A stretch of 64,000 bases of DNA from Geobacter sp. (GTDB lineage Bacteria > Desulfobacterota > Desulfuromonadia > Geobacterales > DSM-12255). Made by a program: the position numbers and the translations under genes. Within the stretch, counting starts at the first letter, position 1; every line of letters begins with the position of its first letter. Below, piece after piece: positions 42,201-49,535 of this stretch. The DNA lies in the NCBI GenBank assembly GCA_009684525.1, contig WKKR01000002.1:558001-622000 (forward strand), read 5' to 3'. A model generated the notes under the pieces. It did not search any database and was not told the DNA's origin. It saw only the letters and a list, made by a program, of their open reading frames with translations.

Positions 42201-43106
42201 CCCGGCAGGGATCAGGATATCGTCCGTGCCGGGGGCGGCGTCGAACAGCAGGTAGGTGGTGTCGACCTCGGGGGGGCGGGGCGCAAGGTGGAGCAGGTCA
42301 CGGTAATAGAAATCGAGATGCCGTTCCTGGAAACCGTTGATCTTGTCCTGGGCTTTCCGGTACAGGGTCAGAAACGCCATGAAGAGCCCCAGTGCCGGGC
42401 TGTGCGTCTTGCTGGGAATTGTCTCGCCGATGGCCCTGTCGGCCTGTTTTTTCAGGAACGAGACCGCGTTGAGCAGGGCATAAAAGGCCGCGTGCAGCCG
42501 TTTCTTGACCTGCGCTTCGCCTTCGGGTCCATCCATGGCTGACCGGGGGAACGAAAGGCGCCCTTCTTCCAAGCCGATCTGCCAGATCGGGTGAAACCGG
42601 GCGAGCAGGGGATCGTCCTTTTCCGCGCCCCCCTGCTGCAGCAGGCGGCAGCAGGCACCGAGGGTATGCAGTTCTGCAGCCAGCTTGTTCTCGACGACCG
42701 CGGCAATCTGCCAGCTCAGTGCTTGGGCCGCTGCCGTCTCGACGGCGGAAAGCCTGCGGAACCAGAAATCCACCATCGCGGCAAACCGGATCAGGTGCCT
42801 GGCCAACGCCAGGTTGTCGCGGCTCATGGCGTGGTGGCGCAGGAATTCCGCCTCCTGTCGCCTGAGGTCCATGCTCAGGATCACTGCCATAATGGCCGTA
42901 TCGTCGCTGAACAGCTCGCCCCAATGCCCTTCTTGTTCATGCTGCAGGTTATAGAAGTTGAGCCTGGCGGCCAGCATGGCGCCCATGGCAAGCAGATTGG
43001 CAAACGAGAGTTCGTCCGCCTTGAAATAGCCGGCCTCCAGCGCCGCCGGGAAGCGCTCCCCCTGTTCGGTGCCGTCCGTTATCTTCAACCAGTCGCTATA
43101 GGGCAT
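39255..43106 (-). CDS. giant baseplate J-like protein
   Basis: 1283 aa. The N-terminal 300 residues are helical (LNFYNLQHEQEGHWGELFSDD). The block GTDDILIPAGTEFPAGRDDAGQEILFRAD is typical of baseplate J/gp6 wedge proteins, where a beta domain follows PAGTxF. The C-terminal third contains TMPWDYERLVLERFPEVFKV KC and SPYVAVEVRNPVYERIMVRC, both characteristic of the J family in eCIS. It sits right after the gp25-like gene, as in AFP/PVC loci. It is much longer than phage J proteins (about 300 aa), as expected for eCIS. Cytoplasmic assembly is presumed. Confidence 0.88.
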   Translation of the reverse strand: MPYSDWLKITDGTEQGERFPAALEAGYFKADELSFANLLAMGAMLAARLNFYNLQHEQEGHWGELFSDDTAIMAVILSMDLRRQEAEFLRHHAMSRDNLALARHLIRFAAMVDFWFRRLSAVETAAAQALSWQIAAVVENKLAAELHTLGACCRLLQQGGAEKDDPLLARFHPIWQIGLEEGRLSFPRSAMDGPEGEAQVKKRLHAAFYALLNAVSFLKKQADRAIGETIPSKTHSPALGLFMAFLTLYRKAQDKINGFQERHLDFYYRDLLHLAPRPPEVDTTYLLFDAAPGTDDILIPAGTEFPAGRDDAGQEILFRADNNLLVTDLRVQALRTLYFRRDRSISPERELGYVTRVHAHEIPVAGTGGEPGSTAWPLFGAAGTDAGQPPGESARLGFALATPVLLLREGVRDVDITLVFTRQSTSRQAITRAVAELCTISTEEAFFTAFGKLFSSYLLAESELLSDSDKAAILGKAEKTVAPGSYELLAELLQQDRQDLFFTLLPRIFALDLTGEKGWLPVAGVTVKRIPAEMHNTRNGLSFTFTLGPEVAPIVPYAPDLHGAGFATRLPVARFRINPQAHFSPLSLFDEIAIKEFVVEVSVKGAGQLLAYNNHGQLDPTKPFQPFGPLPGGNSYLVVGAYEAALKPLTELTFAIEWGDLPKAREGFSEHYREYGLGYTNDSFTAELSVLRDGNWFPGAGAPGNTTLLFDRVATSDAIAPDRRLTVTSLSYCKPLEPSLPEDAYRFDLRIRSGFFKLALTGPDTAFGHKEYPALLTATLSANARKKPKQQLPPPNAPYTPLINRISVDYTARAVIKAGISSLADTDDYVDKPFYLHPFGIETIRAHGDRRFHRLLPRYHHDGNLFIGFTAGRPGGVATLFFHLRDDSRRSTTGGHPGIAWFYLAANRWQRLGEARILSDTTNGFLATGIVTLDIPDSIDTEHSVMPGGLYWLRVAVDADIDSFCSLWSVQSQAVKVSRRIGSAGEGAVTRMIPAGTIREPKRTLPGITAIRQPLASFGGHGEEHLTRMKTRISERLRHKNRATMPWDYERLVLERFPEVFKVKCFAAMQSDSDRPRPGSVLLVVVPQQKENDRPGFDPMLSAAELDRIHDFVRGHTSPYVAVEVRNPVYERIMVRCSVVLTKQAETQRGYYLGQLNQAIVDYISPWQETGYKARFGWCIRQTDIESYLRQLEYVEFVTKFSMLHITGEHSGDYTLGDTARLVAGETEGAGETMDVICPHHPWSLAIPVDEHAVETVSSVRSIDAEAIGIDKLRVGQTFIIGT

Positions 43107-43133
43107 GCAAGGTTTCCATGGGTGTCATACTGC

Positions 43134-43559
43134 TCAACCCCCGATGTTTGTCCCTTCCCGGAGATAGAACGGATAGACCATGTTGCTTCTGCTGTTGGTG
43201 GTTCTGACGGTGTAGTCGAGGGTGATTTTCACCACCCCGTCGTACAGTTCGCCGGTATCGACCAGAACCGTCTCCAGTGTTATGCGCGGCTCGAAAAAGA
43301 GCACGGCGCTCTCGATCATATCCTTGATCCCGGTTATGACGCTCGACGTGATGCCGGCAAAAGCCAGGGACTTGAGGCCGCAGCCGTACTCGGGATACAT
43401 GATTCGCTCTCCCGGCGTCGTCGAGAGGAGTATCCGGAGACTCTCGCGGATATCGTCCTCCTCGGAGACCATTCTGACACCCTTGCCAATGGCGGCGAAC
43501 TCCGGGGGGAATCCCCACCCGGTGCCGAGAAAGCCGTTACTGCCCCCCTGAGTGCTCAT
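43134..43559 (-). CDS. GPW/gp25-like baseplate wedge protein
   Basis: 141 aa. It contains the gp25 signature around LRILLSTTPGERIMYPEYGCGLKSLAF, where the PGER motif is the conserved lysozyme-like core. This subunit seeds sheath assembly at the baseplate (Afp9 in the AFP system). It lies between PAAR and baseplate J in the standard order and ends 27 nt before the J start. Confidence 0.95.
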   Translation of the reverse strand: MSTQGGSNGFLGTGWGFPPEFAAIGKGVRMVSEEDDIRESLRILLSTTPGERIMYPEYGCGLKSLAFAGITSSVITGIKDMIESAVLFFEPRITLETVLVDTGELYDGVVKITLDYTVRTTNSRSNMVYPFYLREGTNIGG

Positions 43560-43567
43560 GAAACCCC

Positions 43568-43870
43568 CTAGCCGCCGATCATGACCGTCGGGAAACCGAC
43601 AACGATGCTGCCGCCGTGGGCTGTAACGTCCCCCATCCTGGCGGCCGGCTTGCCGCAGATCATGACGGTTGCCGATCCCATGGCGATGGTGTCGGGCGGG
43701 CCGACACAGACGCAGGTGTCGCCGAGCACCGCTGCGGGCAGTTTGCCGATCAGCACCGTCGGCGCGCCGGGGCCGGAGACCGGGCCCCCCACATGGGGGA
43801 TCGGGGAGGGGAACGCCGGGGTCTGCATCGGGCAGGTGTGCATGTCGGTGAGTCGTGCCGCCGGGGGCAT
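43568..43870 (-). CDS. PAAR-repeat spike-tip protein
   Basis: 100 aa. It begins MPPAARLTDMHTCPMQ and repeats the PAAR-like units TVLIGKLPAAVLGDTC and TVMICGKPAARMGDVTAHGG. The Cys/His residues fit the zinc site at the cone apex. It caps the VgrG-like spike (Afp10). It ends 8 nt before the gp25 gene; a 183-nt palindrome-filled gap separates it from the spike gene. Confidence 0.95.
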   Translation of the reverse strand: MPPAARLTDMHTCPMQTPAFPSPIPHVGGPVSGPGAPTVLIGKLPAAVLGDTCVCVGPPDTIAMGSATVMICGKPAARMGDVTAHGGSIVVGFPTVMIGG

Positions 43871-43921
43871 GATTTTTCTCCTGATTTATCCGTCTTCCAT
43901 CCGAATAATGCTGGCCTCTGG

Positions 43922-44046
43922 CCGGAAAGGAGGGGTTTTTCGTCCTGGCAAGGAAATCAAGGGATTGCGCGGAGGCGTAGCAGCGCTACGCCGCACAAGG
44001 AATCCCGCAGATTGACACCGCCAGGGCGGAAAAGCACCCTTTCCGG
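43922..44046. repeat. large imperfect palindromic element, copy B
   Basis: Outer arms ccggaaagg (43922-43930) and cctttccgg (44038-44046) are followed inward by further partly matching arms (ctggc / gccag, gggatt / aatccc). The centre at 43969-44000 is the 32-nt core shared with copy A (30 of 32 identical). It occupies nearly all of the gap between the PAAR and spike genes. Confidence 0.8.
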
Positions 44047-44053
44047 ACGGGAA

Positions 44054-45841
44054 CTAATTGATCATGACCATGGCGCCCTTCACCGTGGTCTGGCCCGACG
44101 CGGAGAGCTCTGCCGTGGCGTTTCCCTTGGCGGTGAACCCCACCTGCGCTTCGCTGCTGATGTTCAGCCCCGCCGTTTTCACGTCCTGCTTGGCGGTTAT
44201 CCCGATGCTCTGTACGGCATCGAGGGTAATCTTCCCTTTGGCAGTGATGGTGATGTCCTTGGGGCTGTCCAGGACGATCCCGTCCGGCTTCAGTTCCACC
44301 TTGTTGCTGTTCTGGTCCTGGATGAGGATCGACTTGTCCTTGTCGCTGATGACGATCTTGTTGTTTCCCGGCGTGGAGATGGTGATGACCTTGTCTTTCT
44401 CCTCGAATTCCATCTTCATCTTGCTTCTGGTCACGATGGCCTTCGTGTTGTTTTCTGCGGCCAGGGCATAGGGCGGTTTTCGCTTGCTGCTGTAGAGACT
44501 GCCGAGTATCACCGGATGGGACGGGTCGTTGTTGAAATACCCCAGTATCACCTCATCCCCGATCTCCGGGACGAAAAACGCACCGATGCCGTCGGAGGCA
44601 TAGAACTGAGCAAGCCTGGCCCAGACCCCTTCTGTCTCGGCCTGGAGCACCGGCACCTTCACCTGGATCTTGTTTTCCCCCTCCGGGTCTCCGTCCAGTT
44701 TGGTGACAACCCCGACGAGCAACCCCTCGACCCCCGGCAGCAGGCCGGCTGCCGGGGGGGCGACGATATCCCTCTGTTCGGCGAACCAGTCGGGCGAGAG
44801 GCCGAATTCCACCTCGGTCAGCCAGTTGCCGCCGGCAATCTCATGGTTGACCGCGGTGACGAACACCGTGCCGTTGAACCGGTTGCCAACGCCGGCCAGT
44901 TCGATCAGCGAACCTGCCTTGGCCTTGGCGCTCCCCTGGAACTTCATCCGTCCGCGAATCCTGGCGAGCCCGGACTTGATCTGGCACCCCTTGGCCCACG
45001 CCGTCAGCACATCCTTGTCGGCCGGGGCCGAGGTCTGCAGGCGATAGGATGCCGGCCCCACCACCCCTGCCAGCGCCGCAGAGGCAAGGTCGCCCTGGGC
45101 GTTGAGGGTCTGGGGGGCCTGCTCCGCCTCGACCACCGCCTGGGTTTTCATGTCCCAGGAGACACCCTTCACCGAGGTGAGCTGGCTCTCGGCATCGAGA
45201 TCGGCCTGGAACTCCATCAGGTCCTCGCCGTAGGTCACCTTCAGCGGCGGGGTTGCAGACGTGTCGGGCGCCTTTACCGAGACCTTCCCGTCATCCGCGA
45301 TGACCAGCAGGCCATTGGCTTCGGCGCGGGAGAGGATGAAATCCCAGTCAGTGCAGTAGTACTGCACCAGTTCCTTGTGCTGTTTCGTCGTGGCGTCCAG
45401 GTCCTTTGCGAGCCCGGCATTGCCGATCAGCTTGCCGATGATGTCGCTGTCGGTGGAATCGACGAAATTGCCGTTCTTGCGGCCGATGGTCAACTTCACC
45501 GCCTGGTCCTTGCATTCGACCAGGAGCCGGGAATAGTTGTTGCCGCTTATCTTGATGCCATGTCTGACCACAACCCCCTGGAAGATGGTCTCCTCTTCGC
45601 TGCCGTATCCGGCGTTGATCTTGATTTTCGCTCCCGGCTTGAAGCTGTCGGTGTTGCTGACCGGGAAATCCTTCCCCGGCATATCGCCGTCCAGGATGAC
45701 GATCCGGGCAGAGGGTATCCTGTTGACCGCCTTGACAATAGCCACCGAGATGACCGGCACTGCGCCGTCAAGCTGGGTGCCGTCACTGAAGAGAGTCAGC
45801 CGGACAACATCGTTGCCCTTGTCGCTGGGAGAAACGGCCAT
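44054..45841 (-). CDS. VgrG-like spike / hub protein
   Basis: 595 aa. The N-terminal gp27-like hub (1-340) includes FVDSTDSDIIGKLIGNAGLA and the typical YYCTDWDFILSRAEANGLLV. A gp5-like OB domain at about 365-470 carries VKVPVLQAETEGVWARLAQF and the conserved GDEVILGYFNNDPSHPVILG. A C-terminal beta-helix of short repeats follows, with DSPKDITITAKGKITLDAVQ. It corresponds to Afp8. No extension with an extra effector domain is present. It starts 3 nt after the LysM adaptor stop. Confidence 0.95.
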   Translation of the reverse strand: MAVSPSDKGNDVVRLTLFSDGTQLDGAVPVISVAIVKAVNRIPSARIVILDGDMPGKDFPVSNTDSFKPGAKIKINAGYGSEEETIFQGVVVRHGIKISGNNYSRLLVECKDQAVKLTIGRKNGNFVDSTDSDIIGKLIGNAGLAKDLDATTKQHKELVQYYCTDWDFILSRAEANGLLVIADDGKVSVKAPDTSATPPLKVTYGEDLMEFQADLDAESQLTSVKGVSWDMKTQAVVEAEQAPQTLNAQGDLASAALAGVVGPASYRLQTSAPADKDVLTAWAKGCQIKSGLARIRGRMKFQGSAKAKAGSLIELAGVGNRFNGTVFVTAVNHEIAGGNWLTEVEFGLSPDWFAEQRDIVAPPAAGLLPGVEGLLVGVVTKLDGDPEGENKIQVKVPVLQAETEGVWARLAQFYASDGIGAFFVPEIGDEVILGYFNNDPSHPVILGSLYSSKRKPPYALAAENNTKAIVTRSKMKMEFEEKDKVITISTPGNNKIVISDKDKSILIQDQNSNKVELKPDGIVLDSPKDITITAKGKITLDAVQSIGITAKQDVKTAGLNISSEAQVGFTAKGNATAELSASGQTTVKGAMVMIN

Positions 45842-45844
45842 GGA

Positions 45845-46519
45845 CTACCTCAACGGCGGGAAGTGAAGCCTGGTGCCGGGCTTGATGTCACGGAAATTGA
45901 CGATGTTGTTGACCCGTGCCACCTCCGGGTAGTAGGAACTGTCGTTGTAGATCCGGTAACAGAGCAGCGGCAGGGTGTCGCCGGCCTTGACCTCTACGAC
46001 ATGGGACAGGTCCGGCGACTGCCGGTTCGCCTTGAGCTTTTCTTCCTGGCTGCTCATGAACGAGCTGAACGCCAGGGTGACTTCGGCCCGGAGCGGGTCG
46101 CCATTGGGCAGGAACAGGGTGTACTTGACATCCATGTCCGTCATCCGGCCGTTGAACTTCAGTTCGCCCCAGACGATACGGACATGGTTCGGCTCATGCT
46201 TGTCGCCGTCGTAGTTGTAGACTACCTTGCAGAGCGTTTTCAGCTCGTCGGCAACGCTGGTGATCCGCTTCACCACGCCGGTGCCGTCGATCACGAACGT
46301 AAAATTGATATTCTCCGGCTGGATGGCTTCGAACTTCTGGTTGATCCCGGTAATCCCGAAGGGGGAGTTTTGGTTGTAGCTGATCCGGTTGTCCTTGGTC
46401 ATGCTTTTCGGGTTCAGCATCAGTTCGTATTTCAGGCTGTCGTCCAGCGTGATCCGGCCGTTTTTCTGCACGATGCACCGGGTGATCGACAGCATCGATT
46501 TTTGCTGATTCGCAGACAA
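45845..46519 (-). CDS. LysM-containing hub adaptor (Afp7-like)
   Basis: 224 aa. The N-terminal two thirds (ELMLNPKSMTKDNRISYNQN ... VIDGTGVV) belong to the gp53/LysM tube-initiator family. The C-terminus is one LysM at about 173-222 (VVEVKAGDTLPLLCYRIYND, IKPGTRLHFPP). In AFP/PVC this subunit links the tube to the spike hub. It starts 3 nt after the small DUF5908 gene stop. Confidence 0.9.
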   Translation of the reverse strand: MSANQQKSMLSITRCIVQKNGRITLDDSLKYELMLNPKSMTKDNRISYNQNSPFGITGINQKFEAIQPENINFTFVIDGTGVVKRITSVADELKTLCKVVYNYDGDKHEPNHVRIVWGELKFNGRMTDMDVKYTLFLPNGDPLRAEVTLAFSSFMSSQEEKLKANRQSPDLSHVVEVKAGDTLPLLCYRIYNDSSYYPEVARVNNIVNFRDIKPGTRLHFPPLR

Positions 46520-46522
46520 CGG

Positions 46523-46693
46523 TTACCTCTCCTTCTGCCGCTTGAGCAGTTCGGCCAGCATCTCCCGGCACTCCGCCAGGATCTCCGCCTTCAGCTGTGC
46601 CGTGTCGCACTCCCCGGCCGGACGTTGTTCTTCCTTCCCGATCCGCTGGGTCACCGTCGATTTGACAAGCAGTTGTTTCACTTCAATCGTCAT
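46523..46693 (-). CDS. small DUF5908-like eCIS protein (Afp6-like)
   Basis: 56 aa, easy to miss because of its size. The translation starts MTIEVKQLLVKSTVTQRIG and ends EMLAELLKRQKER, an N-terminal beta strand followed by a charged helix as in DUF5908/Afp6. It is packed 2 nt after the second tube gene and 3 nt before the LysM adaptor, the same place as in other eCIS. Codon use matches its neighbours. The exact structural role is not established here. Confidence 0.85.
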   Translation of the reverse strand: MTIEVKQLLVKSTVTQRIGKEEQRPAGECDTAQLKAEILAECREMLAELLKRQKER

Positions 46694-46695
46694 GG

Positions 46696-47145
46696 TCAGA
46701 AAAACCGCTGGCTGTAGGTGTAAGCAAACTCGATGGTCTCGATGGCGATTTCGTTCTTTTTCGACTCGAAATCACCCACGTTCCACTTGACCGGATAGGC
46801 ATTGTTGAATACCCAGGTCCGCACCGGTTGGGCACTGGCATTCAGGAGACTGACCTGGATCGTCTTGGTGACGATGGGTATCTGGTACTCTTCCAGCACC
46901 TTCTGGCACCATTTGACCAGCGGCGAACTGTTCTTGGCGATGCCGCGCTTCAGGACCAGGTGGTTGTTCTTGGCCTTGGTGGGGAGTTTGTACTCGAACC
47001 TGTTTTCGTTCAGCTCCGAGTAGGTCTCGGTGGAGAGCTCGGTGCCGATCCCCCGCACCTCCATGAACGAGGTGTCGCTGGCCGTGTCGCCATCGAAGAG
47101 GACACGGAAATAGAAGGCAGTTGGCTGCACCGTGGCATCGTTCAT
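46696..47145 (-). CDS. inner tube protein 2 (gp19-like, Afp5 type)
   Basis: 149 aa from the ATG at 47145 (GAGG upstream), preferred over the GTG one codon earlier. The T4 gp19-like fold is shown by FYFRVLFDGDTASDTSFMEV RG near the N-terminus and YPVKWNVGDFESKKNEIAIETIEFAY at the end. It is a divergent paralogue of the 152-aa tube protein encoded just upstream. By position it is probably the specialised ring that joins the tube to the hub. Confidence 0.92.
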   Translation of the reverse strand: MNDATVQPTAFYFRVLFDGDTASDTSFMEVRGIGTELSTETYSELNENRFEYKLPTKAKNNHLVLKRGIAKNSSPLVKWCQKVLEEYQIPIVTKTIQVSLLNASAQPVRTWVFNNAYPVKWNVGDFESKKNEIAIETIEFAYTYSQRFF

Positions 47146-47214
47146 CACGCCATCCTCGAAACCGGGGCCACGGGGGACAGGGACACGCCCCCCATGGCCG
47201 TTGTGGTGCTACGC

Positions 47215-47673
47215 TTATTTATTGGCAATCGTGATCCCTTCATGGGCGATATCGATCGACTCGATGGCCGCCTCGTTGCCGTCGGCCTTGAGATCGGTGC
47301 CGGAGATCTTGATCGGGAATGCGTTCTTCAGGGTCCAGGTCATGGTCGGATTGCCACCCTCGTCAAGCAGGCTGATGGTGACCGCCTTCCGCTCGATGGT
47401 GTTCAGCTTGATCTGGTTGAACCAGTCCCAGAACTTGTTGTCCGACTTGAAAACCCCCTTTTTCATGGAGACGTTGCCGGACTTGATGAGACCGGGCATC
47501 TTCACCACCGAGAATTCCTTGCTGTCGCCGGCCCGGTATTCGATGGGGGTCGTCTCGATATTGAGCCCGGACACCTCGCGGAACGAGAGCTGCTGATCCC
47601 CCCACTTCACCAGAAAATAGAATTTCGGCAAAGGCCATACGGTTGTGCTTTGAGTTTTTCCATCATCTGCCAT
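47215..47673 (-). CDS. inner tube protein 1 (gp19-like, Afp1 type)
   Basis: 152 aa. PLPKFYFLVKWGDQQLSFREVSGL and the C-terminal FPIKISGTDLKADGNEAAIESIDIAHEG identify the major tube subunit family (phage tail tube gp19, related to Hcp). It probably stacks as hexameric rings inside the sheath. It lies downstream of the sheath gene across a 271-nt palindrome-rich gap, and 69 nt before tube protein 2. Confidence 0.94.
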   Translation of the reverse strand: MADDGKTQSTTVWPLPKFYFLVKWGDQQLSFREVSGLNIETTPIEYRAGDSKEFSVVKMPGLIKSGNVSMKKGVFKSDNKFWDWFNQIKLNTIERKAVTISLLDEGGNPTMTWTLKNAFPIKISGTDLKADGNEAAIESIDIAHEGITIANK

Positions 47674-47730
47674 TACCCACCTCCGAAATTGATTGAACGA
47701 ATATGTTGGTTCGGCCGCCGCCCGCCGCCT

Positions 47731-47916
47731 GCATTCGTGTCTACGTGCTCTTTCTGTAATTCCAGGCTCATTCCGTTGCAGCCGATGAACTCGCCCTCTC
47801 GGGCTCAGACAGCATCGGCTGCGGACACTCCATTTCGCCAGGAATTACGACGAAAGAGCCCTGATACGCTCATTCCGGCGACGCGCGACGGCCGGTCTGC
47901 CATCAGGCACGAATGC
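47731..47916. repeat. long inverted-repeat region between sheath and tube genes
   Basis: gcattcgtg (47731-47739) pairs with cacgaatgc (47908-47916). Inside it ctctttc (near 47748) pairs with gaaagag (near 47852), and gcagccgatg (47778-47787) pairs with catcggctgc (47813-47822) around a 25-nt loop. It is asymmetric and does not share the core of copies A and B. It could fold as a multi-branched RNA in the polycistronic transcript. Confidence 0.6.
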
Positions 47917-47944
47917 AGACAGCGTGCGACTGCCGGCCGGCAAA

Positions 47945-49513
47945 TTACGACTTCTGCATCTGTTGCTGGAAGGTGATCTCGATGAACTCGGCCGGCCGCA
48001 CCAGGGCCACCAGCACCGTTACCCGCATGATCCCTTCCAGGATGTCTTCCGGGGTCATGGTCTCGTTGAGGCCGACAAAGACGCCAAAGGCGTCGTCCGG
48101 GCTGGTGCCCGCCAGTCCGCCCCGTTTCCAGATGCCGGTGAGGAAGTTGGAGATCATGCTCTTGATGGTGACCCAGGTGGTGGCGACGTTCCCCTCGAAC
48201 ACATAGGCCTTGCTGGCGAGCTTGATCGATTCTTCCAGCATGATCATGGTGCGCCGGACGTTGAGGTACTTCCAGTCGAGGCTGTTGCCGTCCAGGGTGC
48301 GCGCCCCCCAGACCAGGGTCCCTTCGCCGATGAACGAACGGATGGCGTTGATCGACTTTCCCTGCGTGGTGACGTTCAGGTCTTCCTGCTCGTCGTGGGA
48401 GATGGTTATTGCCGGGGAGACGACCGAACTGAGGCTGACATTGGCAGGTGCGCGCCAGACCCCTTTCGAGTTGTCCACCATGGTGTAGATGCCGGCCATT
48501 GCCCCGCTGGGGGGGAGCAGGTTCAGCTTCCGTTTCATGTCCAAAACGATGGTGTTGAAGAGCGGGCTCATGGCGGCCAGGCTCTTGTTGAGCAGCGCCT
48601 TGTGACCCGGCACTTCGGCAGGCGCCAGATCCGCCCAATCGCTGGAAATGGAGGTGATGGCCTCGGCCTGCTTGATGAGCTTCCCTTTCTGGGCCTTGAT
48701 TGCCGGCGGGTCGGCGGGGTCGATGATTGGCGGTGCATCCGCAATGCCCAGTTCGGTTTTCAGGATGGTCTGCAGCATCTCCTTGTTGGTGAAGTTCTCG
48801 TAGCTCAAGTCCTTGTCCTGCACGATGGCGGTATTGAGCCAGGGGTAATAGGCCGTGGCATAGTCGAGGTAATTGATGCCGAGCGCGCCGCGGAAGTTTT
48901 CGATCACGTCCCCTTCCGGGTCCTTGCGATCTTTGTAGCCGTCATAGATATCGAGAACGGCGATCCGGTTTTTCATCTTGCCGCCGCAGTGGGCCAGTGC
49001 CGCCTGCTGCACCGCGATGCAGTCGTCCTGGCTCTTGAGCAGCATGGCATCGGGAATCACGACCATGGTCGGCTCCTGCTCCTTGAGCAGCAGCTCGATG
49101 CCGCCGGAGAGCTTGTCCGGTTCGATATCCTTGGTGTAGTCGCCGATGGAGACCACGTAACAGGGTCCGCCGCCGTTCTGGAAGAAGAGCAGCATGCTGT
49201 AATAGAGGAAGAACTTCCCGGCTTCCTGGCTCAGGATGTAATCTTTCCCCCCCTGGGAAAAGGTTGCATCTTCGATCGAGGCCGCGTCTTTTTCCTTGAT
49301 CTCGAACAGGGGGGTCGGGGCATACCCGAAATAGCTCTGATACTCGGCCATCGAGGTGATGCGCCACGGCTTGTTCAGGAGCGGTTTGCCCTTGTTGTCG
49401 GCTTTCTCGGTATAACCGATGAAGGCCGGAACAGCCGTTGCCACTTCCACAACCGAACTCGGGAACGCACTCTTTTCCACCACATACACACCAGGGGTTT
49501 TCATCAGGCCCAT
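47945..49513 (-). CDS. contractile sheath protein
   Basis: 522 aa with the start at 49513 (GGAGGAATGT before the ATG). The N-terminus LMKTPGVYVVEKSAFPSSVVEV is the standard sheath opening. VWRAPANVSLSSVVSPAITI, INAIRSFIGEGTLVWGARTLDG and the C-terminal SPDDAFGVFVGLNETMTPED / AEFIEITFQQQMQ are the conserved domain used for handshake contacts. It is the only sheath gene in the cluster, whereas AFP/PVC carry three paralogues. Confidence 0.96.
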   Translation of the reverse strand: MGLMKTPGVYVVEKSAFPSSVVEVATAVPAFIGYTEKADNKGKPLLNKPWRITSMAEYQSYFGYAPTPLFEIKEKDAASIEDATFSQGGKDYILSQEAGKFFLYYSMLLFFQNGGGPCYVVSIGDYTKDIEPDKLSGGIELLLKEQEPTMVVIPDAMLLKSQDDCIAVQQAALAHCGGKMKNRIAVLDIYDGYKDRKDPEGDVIENFRGALGINYLDYATAYYPWLNTAIVQDKDLSYENFTNKEMLQTILKTELGIADAPPIIDPADPPAIKAQKGKLIKQAEAITSISSDWADLAPAEVPGHKALLNKSLAAMSPLFNTIVLDMKRKLNLLPPSGAMAGIYTMVDNSKGVWRAPANVSLSSVVSPAITISHDEQEDLNVTTQGKSINAIRSFIGEGTLVWGARTLDGNSLDWKYLNVRRTMIMLEESIKLASKAYVFEGNVATTWVTIKSMISNFLTGIWKRGGLAGTSPDDAFGVFVGLNETMTPEDILEGIMRVTVLVALVRPAEFIEITFQQQMQKS

Positions 49514-49535
49514 ACATTCCTCCTTTTCATGATGA

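Noticed and set aside
43616-46717. 1033-aa plus-strand open frame across the PAAR, spike and adaptor genes
   Set aside because: It is antisense to four recognisable eCIS genes and its translation has no family features; it is an effect of high GC content.
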